A stretch of DNA of 64,000 nt from Prochlorococcus sp. AG-436-K22 (GCA_003212555.1 QCPK01000002.1:1-64000), one strand, 5' to 3'. Numbered from the stretch's first letter, positions 28,543 to 38,355 are shown. Made by a program: numbers and translations. The notes: generated by a model from the sequence alone, not told the origin.

Positions 28543-29475
28543 TTGATGAGTAATCAGCAAGAGAAGAAGACGCAGCTCGAGATCAAAGGGACTGAACAAC
28601 TCAAGGACTCAGAAGAACTAAAAGCTGTAGCAAGCATCCTGACCACAACCTTCAATGAAATTGAAAACCGTTCATTAGGCGAATCTCTAAATAGTGTCCC
28701 AGTCAATTTCTACGACTTTGATGCATTAACACAAGGACTGCAGAGAGGCTCTTTGACTGTTGTTGCTGGTAGGCCAGCGATGGGGAAATCTTCTTTCGTA
28801 CTGAATATCTCTAAAAATGTAGCTCAAGTACATAACCTCCCAGTTTGCTATTTCAGCTTGGAGCTGAGTAAGGAGCAAATAACTTATCGATTACTTTCAA
28901 TGGAAATTGGAATTGAATCAGGGAGGTTACGCACTGGTCGTATACATAAAGATGAATGGCCAACCCTTGGTAAAGGTATTGAAGGACTGGGTAAATTACC
29001 GGTCTTCATCTGCGACAAGGGTTCAATCACAGTCAAAGAGATATTGGATAAGAGCCAAAAGATCAAAGAAGAATGGGGTAATGGTGAACTTGGGTTAATC
29101 GCCGTCGATTATGTGCAAATGATGGATGGACCGAATAAACAATCCAGAGATGATGAGCTCTCAAAGATCATTCTTGATTTTAAAGAAATGGCAAAAGCGT
29201 TAAATGTACCTGTCATTTTAATGTCTCAACTTAGTAGGGATATTGAGTCTCGAATCAATAAACGTCCAATGCTTTCTGATTTAAGAGAAACACAAGCATT
29301 AGAAAGTCATGCTGACTTAGTCGTGATGATCTATCGAGATGAATATTATGACGCTGACACGGCAGACCGAGGGATTACAGAACTCATCACTTGCAAACAT
29401 CGCAATGGTCCTGTTGGGACAGTGAAACTCCTATTTGAGCCCGAATTCACAAGGTTTAGAAATTTAGCAGCGTAA
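28543..29475 (+). CDS. DnaB-like replicative helicase (RecA-fold C-terminal domain only)
   Basis: Walker A AGRPAMGKSSF, Walker B LIAVDYVQMM, LSRDIESRINKRPMLSDLRETQALESHADLVVMIYRDEYY. Confidence 0.92.
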   Translation: MMSNQQEKKTQLEIKGTEQLKDSEELKAVASILTTTFNEIENRSLGESLNSVPVNFYDFDALTQGLQRGSLTVVAGRPAMGKSSFVLNISKNVAQVHNLPVCYFSLELSKEQITYRLLSMEIGIESGRLRTGRIHKDEWPTLGKGIEGLGKLPVFICDKGSITVKEILDKSQKIKEEWGNGELGLIAVDYVQMMDGPNKQSRDDELSKIILDFKEMAKALNVPVILMSQLSRDIESRINKRPMLSDLRETQALESHADLVVMIYRDEYYDADTADRGITELITCKHRNGPVGTVKLLFEPEFTRFRNLAA

Positions 29476-29545
29476 TTAAGCTCCCGCAGTGCTTCATTGG
29501 TATTCGCTAGAATGAAGTTTAAATGATAATTAAAGTTAATACTGA

Positions 29546-31522
29546 ATGAAAGGCATACCAGACAGTTGCAGTAGATGTGGAGCACCAATCAAATGGCATG
29601 AAGGCTCTTCATCAATTAACTGCGAATTCTGTGGAACTAAAAACTATATAAAAGATGATCTCAACCATTCAACAGTAACCAAAAATAATTTATTTTCTAA
29701 TTGGTTCAATAAAAAAAGGGGCTTCTTAATCACTTTAATTATAATAATTATTCCAGTCAGTTACTTTCTAATATCCAAAGCAGAAAATGAATATCTCTCT
29801 AAAAATAAAAAGGGCTGTCAAAATAAATCAGCCAACTATTTAAATGAATTCACTGCAAAAAAAGCATATTCAGATTGCATGAAGCAATTACGATTAGACT
29901 ACAAAGAATATAAAGCAGAAAAATATAATAAGCTCGCTAATGAGAAAATCGATGAAGGTGACAGAAAATCAGCAATTAAGTATTTTTCCAAGGCTATCAG
30001 AGTTAACCCTAAAGCAAGTTATTATCATTCTAGAGGTGACTCGAAAAGCTATTTAAATGATATTAAAGGCCAATTGAAGGACTATTCAAAAGCTATAGAA
30101 ATTGACCCTGTTCCAAGCAATTATCATATTAGAGGTGACCTAAAAGGTAAGTTAAATGATATTAAAGGGGAAATGGAAGATTATACAAAGGCTATAGAGA
30201 TTAGCCCTAGCTATAAAAATTATTCGTTGAGGTCAGATAAAAGGGAGTTCAGAGGAGATTACGGAGGAGCCATTAATGACATTACCAATCTTATATCTAA
30301 AACTCCTTATCATAATCCTGATCGTGTTAGTTCTCTTTACTATAGAAGAGGAGATTTAAAAACTAAAATTAATGATTACAATGGAGCGATTCAAGACCTT
30401 ACTAAAGCTATTACAAAAGCCCCTAAACGCAGTAAATCATTAATATTACGGTCATTTAAATTAAGAGGAGAGACTAAAGTAAAGATATTAGATTACGATG
30501 GTGCATTAGAGGATTATAGTAACAGTATAAAATATATACCAAGAAACAAATTCAGCTCTAATAGTAAGAAAGCAGCAATGTATATAGAAATAGCTAACAT
30601 ATTAATTATACAAGAAAGAATTGGAGAAGCTATAGATAATTACTCGAAAGCCATCGACATTTGTAAAATCAATGAAAAGAATGTAACTCGATGTGTTAAT
30701 TCAACATGGTCTGATTGGAATTCAGAGCCTCCTTATATCCAAAGAGCTCAGGCCAAAATAAGATTGAATAACACGCAGGGAGCAGTAGATGATTATATAA
30801 AAGCTATAGAGAGAGATATAGACGCTTATCGTTCTTATGAAGCATTTGAAAATCTAACAATAAAATTAGACAATCTTGAAACTTCTTGCAATAGTTGGGA
30901 AAGACTAAATAAAGTATTGAACAAGAAGACAACAGAATTCTTTATGGTAAGAGATATAAAAGGTGTATCCAAGGCAGAGGTAGCTACTAAGCTTAAAGAA
31001 TGTAAAACTAAATTAGAAAATCTTAAAGATGCAAAAAACCAGTTAACTCCTACAGATAAGAAAGAAAGGGAAGCAGAAGAAAAAAAGATGGAGCAGGAAA
31101 AAAAGAATAAGCTAGATGCTCAGGGTTACTATGACAGTGCAACGGCAAAATATTACTATTCAAATTCATTTATAGAACAAGTAAATGGCTGTGCAGATTA
31201 CCGAAAGGCCTCCAAGTTAGGCTATCAGCTTAAAGATGGATTTTGGCCTAAAAAAGAATGCAGCGGTAACTCAGATAGTGCAACTTATTACTCATATGGA
31301 AGAAATGCATTTTCCAAAAAGCAATACATTGAAGCTATCAATCTATATAACAAAGGTATTCGTCTAAATCCTTTTCATTCCAAGCTCTACAATGCACGTT
31401 CCAATGCAAAATATAAGCTAGGTGAAATTGAAGGTGCTTGTAACGACAGAGCGAAAGCTATCGAATTAGGGATAACAACCCCAGTAGATTTAAAAAGCAA
31501 GGTCTGTAGACCTTATGAATAA
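29546..31522 (+). CDS. zinc-ribbon/TM/TPR protein (658 aa)
   Basis: MKGIPDSCSRCGAPIKWHEGSSSINCEFCGT, TM, TPRs; ends SKVCRPYE like 26465..28282. Confidence 0.9.
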   Translation: MKGIPDSCSRCGAPIKWHEGSSSINCEFCGTKNYIKDDLNHSTVTKNNLFSNWFNKKRGFLITLIIIIIPVSYFLISKAENEYLSKNKKGCQNKSANYLNEFTAKKAYSDCMKQLRLDYKEYKAEKYNKLANEKIDEGDRKSAIKYFSKAIRVNPKASYYHSRGDSKSYLNDIKGQLKDYSKAIEIDPVPSNYHIRGDLKGKLNDIKGEMEDYTKAIEISPSYKNYSLRSDKREFRGDYGGAINDITNLISKTPYHNPDRVSSLYYRRGDLKTKINDYNGAIQDLTKAITKAPKRSKSLILRSFKLRGETKVKILDYDGALEDYSNSIKYIPRNKFSSNSKKAAMYIEIANILIIQERIGEAIDNYSKAIDICKINEKNVTRCVNSTWSDWNSEPPYIQRAQAKIRLNNTQGAVDDYIKAIERDIDAYRSYEAFENLTIKLDNLETSCNSWERLNKVLNKKTTEFFMVRDIKGVSKAEVATKLKECKTKLENLKDAKNQLTPTDKKEREAEEKKMEQEKKNKLDAQGYYDSATAKYYYSNSFIEQVNGCADYRKASKLGYQLKDGFWPKKECSGNSDSATYYSYGRNAFSKKQYIEAINLYNKGIRLNPFHSKLYNARSNAKYKLGEIEGACNDRAKAIELGITTPVDLKSKVCRPYE

Positions 31523-31653
31523 TGAATCAATCTAATAACAGCTCAGAAAAGACAATTCGAGTCTCTGCAGATCTTCCTATAAGTCTGGTTGAAAGAGAAG
31601 TAGCCAATAAAAGAATGAGAGAGTGCAAGTCGTCATTAGGTCACAGATCGTGA
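31522..31653 (+). pseudogene. truncated RHH gene copy
   Basis: MNQSNNSSEKTIRVSADLPISLVERE... matches 28282..28461 then diverges to a stop. Confidence 0.7.
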
Positions 31654-31731
31654 CTGAAACTAAGTACTGCACTTCCCTTTTGAGGCTAAAGTACGGGAAT
31701 GGGAGCCTTACCATTTCAAAAGCAATCAACG

Positions 31732-32136
31732 ATGAATAAGTTCCAATTACGCTTTACTAGATATTTAGCTGTGGGAATAATTTTAAACCTGATTTTTTAT
31801 TTATTATATTTAACTTTGACTTTTATTGGACTGGAACCAAAGATAACAAGTTGTACTCTTTTTCTTATAGCTTTAACAGCTAGCTACATAGGTCATAATA
31901 ATTTTACATTTAAAGATTATTTAATTTCATCAAGGTCATTTATAAAATATCTTTTTATACAATTGTCATGTTTAACTTTTAGTTTAACAATGCTTTTTCT
32001 ATTTTCAGATCTATTAGGATTCCCGCATCAAGTAATACAATTAACCAATATCGTATTACTGGCACCATCCAATTTCTTTCTAATGCGTAAATATGTTTTT
32101 AAGGCTAACGTACAAGGGCAGAACCTATTCTATTAA
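31732..32136 (+). CDS. GtrA-like membrane protein
   Basis: RFTRYLAVGIILNLIFYLLYLTL...ASYIGHNNFTFKD...PSNFFLMRKYVFK, four TM segments. Confidence 0.75.
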   Translation: MNKFQLRFTRYLAVGIILNLIFYLLYLTLTFIGLEPKITSCTLFLIALTASYIGHNNFTFKDYLISSRSFIKYLFIQLSCLTFSLTMLFLFSDLLGFPHQVIQLTNIVLLAPSNFFLMRKYVFKANVQGQNLFY

Positions 32137-32392
32137 TTTTATCATTCTTCGAATCTTTAAATCTCTAATCTTTCAGCGCATTATTTACTCTTAAAAGCTA
32201 CTGAAGGATTTTTCCCTATTAGATGTTCATATTTTTGTATTTATTCTTTGGGGTGTTTCGAAGATAACTTTTTGAACAAGTAAAATTAGTAAATATCATT
32301 GTACGTTACCGTTACCGAAATTTGCTCTATGTAGGCTATTGACAGCATCAAATAAGAATGTATCTCGAATACTTCCAAATAATTTCTCTGAG

Positions 32393-32477
32393 CCAAAACG
32401 TTAAATGTTCCTGTCATTTTAATGTCTCAACTTAGTCGGGATATTGAATCTCGAATCAATAAGCGTCCAATGCTTTT
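32393..32477 (+). pseudogene. DnaB-like helicase fragment
   Basis: gttaaatgttcctgtcattttaatgtctcaacttagtcgggatattgaatctcgaatcaataagcgtccaatgctttt closely matches the helicase gene near 29200-29275. Confidence 0.88.
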
Positions 32478-32726
32478 GCTGCTTGCATCAACAAGCCTCA
32501 GATTCGATCATTCGGGCATCTTTACCACCAGTGAAGCTCACTGACTATGCCCCTTACGAAAAGACGCTGATGTTGAATACTGGCTCTAAGAGACCAGGAC
32601 CGCTTAAGCGTATTTCCAGCCTATCGGGTTGGGGAGCGTCGTGGCAAAACAAAATTGTATGTTAGTTATGATAACGGAACAAGACATTACACAACTCTTG
32701 TTATAGCTTGGCTTCCAGCTAACTCA
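32468..32726 (+). pseudogene. integrase upstream region plus 5' coding fragment
   Basis: Similar along its length to 16484..16763, with in-frame stop. Confidence 0.88.
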
Positions 32727-32781
32727 TAACAAAGTTGTATAAACTAAAACTTATGCTAAATACAAATTAGATGCTCCAGTA

Positions 32782-34659
32782 TTACTTTAAGCTTTCAACC
32801 TTAATTGGAATTAACCAAATATTATTAGGACGAGGGTATCTATACTCCTCTCCTGTTGCTTTAGAATAGAAATCATAGTCCTCTTTAAAGTTAAGGTTAT
32901 CATTAGCAATATTAGTTCTAATTTTGTCAGGAGCATATGAATTAATAAGCTTGGCAAATAATTTCCGGTAACTGTGGCTTAAATTATAAATCGTTGAATT
33001 TTTATTCAAGGAATCAAAGTATATATTTGACTTTACAATAAAAGGAGTAGAAACAATTTCTATTTGAACATCTTTAGAGTAAACATTTATAATATCTCCT
33101 TTGCTAGGTTTACCGGCGAATAAATATTGCGAGAATTCATCTTGAAATTGACTCGGCCTTTGGCTGATGAATAGTTTAAGACCAGGTTCATATAAATTGC
33201 TAGAGCTGTGTGGATATTTTAAATTATATCTGAACTTCTTCTCTGTGAAGTTAGCATATAAATAATGAGGAGAGCACTCAACAATTGAGTAATCTATATC
33301 TTTTGAATTTTTAATAAAGCTTGTAATGCTATCTGGCAAGTAATCTCTCTTAAGTACATCTACTCGCTCAAAATTAGCTTTGCTTGAAGAAATTAAGGAA
33401 AGTGAAATTAAGAATGCTATTGCTGGAGAAATAATTTTATTAACAGTAAGTATATTGCGAGATTTAATAGATTTAATTAATTCTTCTAATCCAAAAGAAG
33501 CAATTGTCAGGATAGCAGGGATAATAAAGATTGAATGTCTTGTAGTTGCTAGAGTAAGTTGAAATAGTAATACAAATATTGAAAATATTATCAAGAAGCA
33601 AATACAATGAATATTGACATTGTATCTATTTATATAGGAAATTCGCTTGAGGTCAATTTTTCTATCTATACAATGATAAGTAAACGCATTAACTTCTATA
33701 CTTTTAAAATAATTGAAGGTATTAAAGATAGCAATTAAAAGCAAAGAATGCAAACAGAATGAGAAGATTATAGCAAAGGTATTATCAATATTATTCAGAG
33801 GAGTAAAACTATAAATAGAATAAAAACCTCTTAAATCAGGTCCAGCTCTATCGCCTGATCCAAAAGGAAAAAATAAAACAAGATTTATTATTATTCCAAT
33901 TATGGTTAAAGACCTATTCTTGAATATATACCGTACTAAATCTAATAGAGACTGAGAATTAATACCTTTCATTCTGTAAAAATATAGGCTTCTAACTAGT
34001 CCCAGGCTAGCCGTCCATAAAAGATATGGGTAGCTAAGAAAGAGCATGAGGAATGAAATACTGTCTTTAGTAAAACTATTATTTACTGTAAGTAAAAATA
34101 TTCCAATACTTATAGATAGTATGAACCAAACAGTACTGCCCAAATGATAAGAATATGAGTTCGTCGCATAGAAAGTTAGCAGTAGAGTTGAGCTAAGAAC
34201 ACTAACTGGCTTTGAATAATTTAACTTTAGGCATGTGATATATAAAAGCAAAGAGCTAGCTTGTAAGGCTAAACCATTTGCAAAACTTGCAAATCTATAA
34301 AAATTCTCAAAAGAGTTAATACTTATTTGCCCATATATCATACCCATTAGAGGAGTATATGTAGAAAGGTAAGGAAGTTGAAAGAATTTCTGCATTGGTT
34401 TTGATGATATATTCTGACTAAACTCTGCTACCTTGTAACGTATATCAAGAAGAAAACCTGGAGTAACTGAATTTATATGTGAATTCATCAACTCAGTTGA
34501 TGAATATTTCATCCATTCATATACATTTGAGGAATCACATTCATGGAAATGATATAAACCAAAATAAAAGTGATGAGCTATAAAAATCAATGATGAAAAA
34601 AAGAATAATAAATTCCAAAATTCAAATAATCCTTCTCTAATTTTACTTAAACAATGCAT
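32782..34659 (-). CDS. large polytopic membrane protein, candidate GT-C-type glycosyltransferase
   Basis: 625 aa, about 10 predicted TM segments with hydrophilic C-terminus. Confidence 0.55.
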   Translation of the reverse strand: MHCLSKIREGLFEFWNLLFFFSSLIFIAHHFYFGLYHFHECDSSNVYEWMKYSSTELMNSHINSVTPGFLLDIRYKVAEFSQNISSKPMQKFFQLPYLSTYTPLMGMIYGQISINSFENFYRFASFANGLALQASSLLLYITCLKLNYSKPVSVLSSTLLLTFYATNSYSYHLGSTVWFILSISIGIFLLTVNNSFTKDSISFLMLFLSYPYLLWTASLGLVRSLYFYRMKGINSQSLLDLVRYIFKNRSLTIIGIIINLVLFFPFGSGDRAGPDLRGFYSIYSFTPLNNIDNTFAIIFSFCLHSLLLIAIFNTFNYFKSIEVNAFTYHCIDRKIDLKRISYINRYNVNIHCICFLIIFSIFVLLFQLTLATTRHSIFIIPAILTIASFGLEELIKSIKSRNILTVNKIISPAIAFLISLSLISSSKANFERVDVLKRDYLPDSITSFIKNSKDIDYSIVECSPHYLYANFTEKKFRYNLKYPHSSSNLYEPGLKLFISQRPSQFQDEFSQYLFAGKPSKGDIINVYSKDVQIEIVSTPFIVKSNIYFDSLNKNSTIYNLSHSYRKLFAKLINSYAPDKIRTNIANDNLNFKEDYDFYSKATGEEYRYPRPNNIWLIPIKVESLK

Positions 34660-34972
34660 TCTTTACTGATTAAATATTTTCCCTATATTAATAAAAGCTT
34701 TAAGTTAATTCCACAAAAAGAAAGGATTCTTTAGCTTCCAAAAATACTTAAAAAGGTATTAATCAAAATATCAGAGAATAAATATATTGAGTTATAGCAA
34801 AGAAACAAACCTCTGGGTCTATCTAAAATAGGACGAGTGTCTTGTATGCACAATTACTTCTGTTAACACCTGTGTCTATATTGCTTTTGCCACCCGCCTT
34901 CACTCGCATGGATAATTTTACATTTACAAAGCACTCCTATAAAAGAGTAACTCTTATTTCAAGTAATATTCA

Positions 34973-35007
34973 CAAAGCACCCGCGCCCTAAAGTGCGCTA
35001 AACCCCG
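34973..35007 (-). pseudogene. tRNA-Pro 5'-half relic (putative right attachment site)
   Basis: caaagcacccgcgccctaaagtgcgctaaaccccg vs caaagcacccgcgctaccaaactgcgccacgccccg of the intact tRNA. Confidence 0.82.
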
Positions 35008-35174
35008 TAAAATAAATTTCAATTTGCCATTTGTTCATTTAAGCGAAAAGTCATTAGATTCTGTCTCAACAATAATCACATCGCCTAAGAACATGTCATG
35101 AAATATTTTTGCGACCAAAACTCATAAAGAATGATCTTTCTGTAGCAAAATAGTTATGCAACGCATAGGTAAAA

Positions 35175-35528
35175 ATGAGATGTTTCCTAATTGCCTTGTT
35201 AATAACTGTACTTAGTGCAGGCATGGCAAGTCCAGCAGCAATGGCAGCCCAAGACATCGAGAAGCAGACGATAAAACTAGAGCAGAAAATATCGAAGAAA
35301 TTCTCAAAGACATTTTGCAATAGTACTGGCTTTGGCATTTCATATGATGGTGCTTTAAAGTTTGCCTTAGGGGAAACCAAAGGTGAATTTGCAAGAAATC
35401 AACTCATTAGCAACGTAGACCTAGAAAATCTTAAAGATCAAATCTTGGCAGATATAGCGAGCACCTGTTACTACTTTGAACTTACTAAAGGTGATTTAGA
35501 TGGGCTAAAACTTGAAACAGTGAATTAA
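35175..35528 (+). CDS. secreted protein, paralogue-like to 503..919
   Basis: Signal peptide; KKFSKTFCNSTGFGISYDGALKFA. Confidence 0.7.
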   Translation: MRCFLIALLITVLSAGMASPAAMAAQDIEKQTIKLEQKISKKFSKTFCNSTGFGISYDGALKFALGETKGEFARNQLISNVDLENLKDQILADIASTCYYFELTKGDLDGLKLETVN

Positions 35529-36027
35529 TTATTTCTTCCAAAGACCTACAAAAAAATCAGCCTAGGAAACAATAAGATCACCTCTAGATCTATGTCTTGG
35601 CAACATTTAGAGTGACTCTAGATCTTCTTAGCAATCAAAAAGATACACTCTGGCCTTCTAATTAATTAATTGTTTAACACAAATTAAACTTAAGCACTAC
35701 ATATTACTACCACCTAATAGGAATTATTAATATTAAATCTACATTTAGGCTACTATCAATAGCAGAACTGCGTTGGGATTAATTGCCCATTTAAACGTTT
35801 TTTATATTTTCCATAAGAAAAATATATCCCTAAAATATTTCCTAAATATCTTCAAAATTAAAAAAATCCTTTCTCATATGCTAGGAAAGAAACTATTATT
35901 CAAAATAGTATTGAAATCAAAATCATTTAATCCAAAATTAAGATTTTATTCAAAAAATTTGTTTTGACAATTTTTACAGAGAATTATTCATAACTCATTT
36001 ATTATTTATAAGTGTCCTAAGAAACAA

Positions 36028-36252
36028 ATGACTGATTTCAAAGAAACTGATGAACAAAAAGAATTGATGAATGATGCTTATAAAATCATCTCAAGTGTAT
36101 TGGCCGAATTAAGGGATCAAGGTGTACCTGACGAAGTGATTTTTAACTTTAGCCAATCTCTTATTCGACACTATGACCCAATTGAGCAAAAGAGACTCCA
36201 AGAGTTGTCAGAAGAGAAAGATGCACTCTTCAAAGAAGCAAATGATCTATAA
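36028..36252 (+). CDS. hypothetical protein
   Basis: ORF 74 aa. Confidence 0.6.
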   Translation: MTDFKETDEQKELMNDAYKIISSVLAELRDQGVPDEVIFNFSQSLIRHYDPIEQKRLQELSEEKDALFKEANDL

Positions 36253-36361
36253 GCTGAAATAGGAAAGATAGGAATGATCTATGAAAAAGATATTTTGAGA
36301 CTATTCAAGACAAAGCTCTAAAAGACTATAAATGCTTTAAAAAGCAAATAACATAGATCCA

Positions 36362-36724
36362 TTAATCTATCTCAGGCAATTTACATTCATGTTCTACAAC
36401 ATAACCATTTGCAAGCTTTTGAGCAAATCTAGGAGTTTCTTCATGAAGACCAATTTCATTATCTTGATAACTCCATAACCATTTTTTATCTGTAAAGCTT
36501 ATTTCACCTTTCTGAAAAGAAACAGGAAGCATTAAGCTTAAATCATTCCAATCGAGAACAACAAAAGCTCCCTCGTCTATTTCTTCAAGATCAGTTACAT
36601 GAGCAAAGTCACCATTCACATTATTCCTAATGGTTACTAAAAGCTTTTCTCCATCACAATCAAACTGTGCTGAGGGAGTAATAGTAAGTAAAAAACTTAA
36701 AATCAATGCGAGTAGATTCATCAA
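36362..36724 (-). CDS. hypothetical secreted protein
   Basis: ORF 120 aa, N-terminal signal peptide. Confidence 0.6.
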   Translation of the reverse strand: MMNLLALILSFLLTITPSAQFDCDGEKLLVTIRNNVNGDFAHVTDLEEIDEGAFVVLDWNDLSLMLPVSFQKGEISFTDKKWLWSYQDNEIGLHEETPRFAQKLANGYVVEHECKLPEID

Positions 36725-37339
36725 TTCAAAGCTTTATGAACAAATTAACTATTCCCATGGTTGCTTAACATCATCTGAATTGCTTTCTTTCATAAAACCA
36801 TCAAGCCAAAGCCAAATATAATAGAGACCAGAGAAAGCAAGAAAAAGCAAGGCGCCAATCATAATTTTATCTTGGTAATTCATGAGATTCTTTTTTTAAT
36901 ATCTACAAATAAATGGTAAGAGGGAACAGGTGACAAGGAGTTTCAGCTTCTGCTGAGCCAAGTCTATAAACTCTCAATTAACACAATTACATTAACCGAT
37001 TGAATAGACTCCTTACTGCCTGATGTGGCTAAATTTAATTAGCTTTTTTTAAGAAACCACTCAAATCTAAGTACTAGAGAAGAAAGGTGTCCCCCCTATT
37101 AATCTTATTTCTTTTCATTGAGATAAAATCAAGCATATCTTTTTTGTTTTCTGATTGTATGCTTAGACTATTAGCAATATTTTTCCCAATCAAAGAATTA
37201 GGCAAACTCAAGATTAAAAAGCTGGAAGGGAGAGGAACCCATTCTATAACTCCTTAAATTTTTCTTCATAACACAAGATTACATAGAATTAATACTGGAA
37301 AAATATCTCGTAGAGCTTGAATGAACAAGCGTAAATTCA

Positions 37340-37495
37340 AGCCTTATTGTTAAGAGCGGCTTGCAAAAAATGAATAGTCAAGTAATCATTATGATTGTGA
37401 GGAGTTAGCTTCACTAGAAGGTGGAAACTAGGTAACACTTTCTAGTGAAGCTCAACGAAAAGACCGCCTTTTAGGCGGTCTTTTCGTTGAGTGAA
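37340..37495 (+). ncRNA. candidate small RNA: hairpin followed by strong terminator
   Basis: cttcactagaa...ttctagtgaag stem enclosing GGTGGAAACTAGG, then an 18-bp perfect terminator stem; no ORF. Confidence 0.45.
37451..37491. terminator. bidirectional terminator, 18-bp perfect stem
   Basis: ctcaacgaaaagaccgcc-tttta-ggcggtcttttcgttgag. Confidence 0.9.
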
Positions 37496-37947
37496 TTTTC
37501 CAGTGAGTCTTGTAGGTCATAAAGACTCACTGATATCAGAGCAAAGTAAAATAGTGTGAGGAGTATATAAGGCTATGAATATTTGATATCTAAGTCATCT
37601 GAAGCTAGACCTAAAGTATTTGAAATCATTTCATTTAGGAAGTGTGACACTTTAAATAGGACTACAAGAAAGCTCCTTATAACCCAGTTTGATACCAATT
37701 AAATGTTAAATCTCAACTTCACATCAATGCTCAAAAGATGGCAAACGCCCCTTTCTAAAGTCTCATTGAAATCAACCTTTCTTCACAAAAAGAACAAAAA
37801 AAATTACGATGGCTAAAAAATGCTGTCCTGGAAGGGAAGAGCCTTGGAATTAAGAATTTTCTTTAGTCCCTCTATTTCTAAGGATTTTGTAATCGATGGT
37901 CATATTTGATCTATACCTGTTAATGTAGAATATTCATAAAATTTCTT

Positions 37948-38127
37948 TTGACTCAAGTTATAGTTGGCGAGAACGAAGGCGTTGAATCTGCACTGCGTAG
38001 ATTTAAACGAGAGGTTTCAAAAGCTGGTGTATTTAATGAACTAAAGCGTATTCGTCACCACGAGACGCCGGTAGAGAAATACAAGCGTAAGCAAAGGCTT
38101 AAGAATAGAACAAAGCGTCGTAAATAA
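37948..38127 (+). CDS. rpsU: 30S ribosomal protein S21
   Basis: Manual translation [61 protein letters not shown] start; missed by ORF track. Confidence 0.93.
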   Translation: MTQVIVGENEGVESALRRFKREVSKAGVFNELKRIRHHETPVEKYKRKQRLKNRTKRRK

Positions 38128-38355
38128 GCTTTTTTTTAATTTTTTCAACTCTAGATCAAGCTCAGAAGGAGAAATCAACAAAGTTGTATTTATAGGTCAT
38201 ACCTTATCAATTTTTATTAAATTAAAATTTTAACAAGAAATAAAAAGAAGAAGATTTAACTTTGTAATAGGATTGACAGGTCTAAAATATAATGAGAAAT
38301 GATTATTAGTTAAAATGTATTCATTATACTTTCAGCTAGAAAGAAGAAAGTTAAC

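Larger units (their letters stand above)
16408..35007. mobile_element. tRNA-Pro-anchored integrative element (tycheposon-like), ~18.6 kb
   Basis: Intact tRNA-Pro plus adjacent tyrosine recombinase at the left end; degenerate tRNA-Pro 5' half on the same strand at the right end; Xis-like HTH and DnaB-like helicase inside. Confidence 0.75.

Noticed and set aside
28349-28546. 65-aa + ORF in the ORF track
   Set aside because: Out of frame with the RHH gene at 28282..28461, which is the better supported frame
37350-37420. Yfr1-like ACTCCTCAC motif on the minus strand
   Set aside because: Motif present but without the expected flanking stems and 3' terminator on that strand
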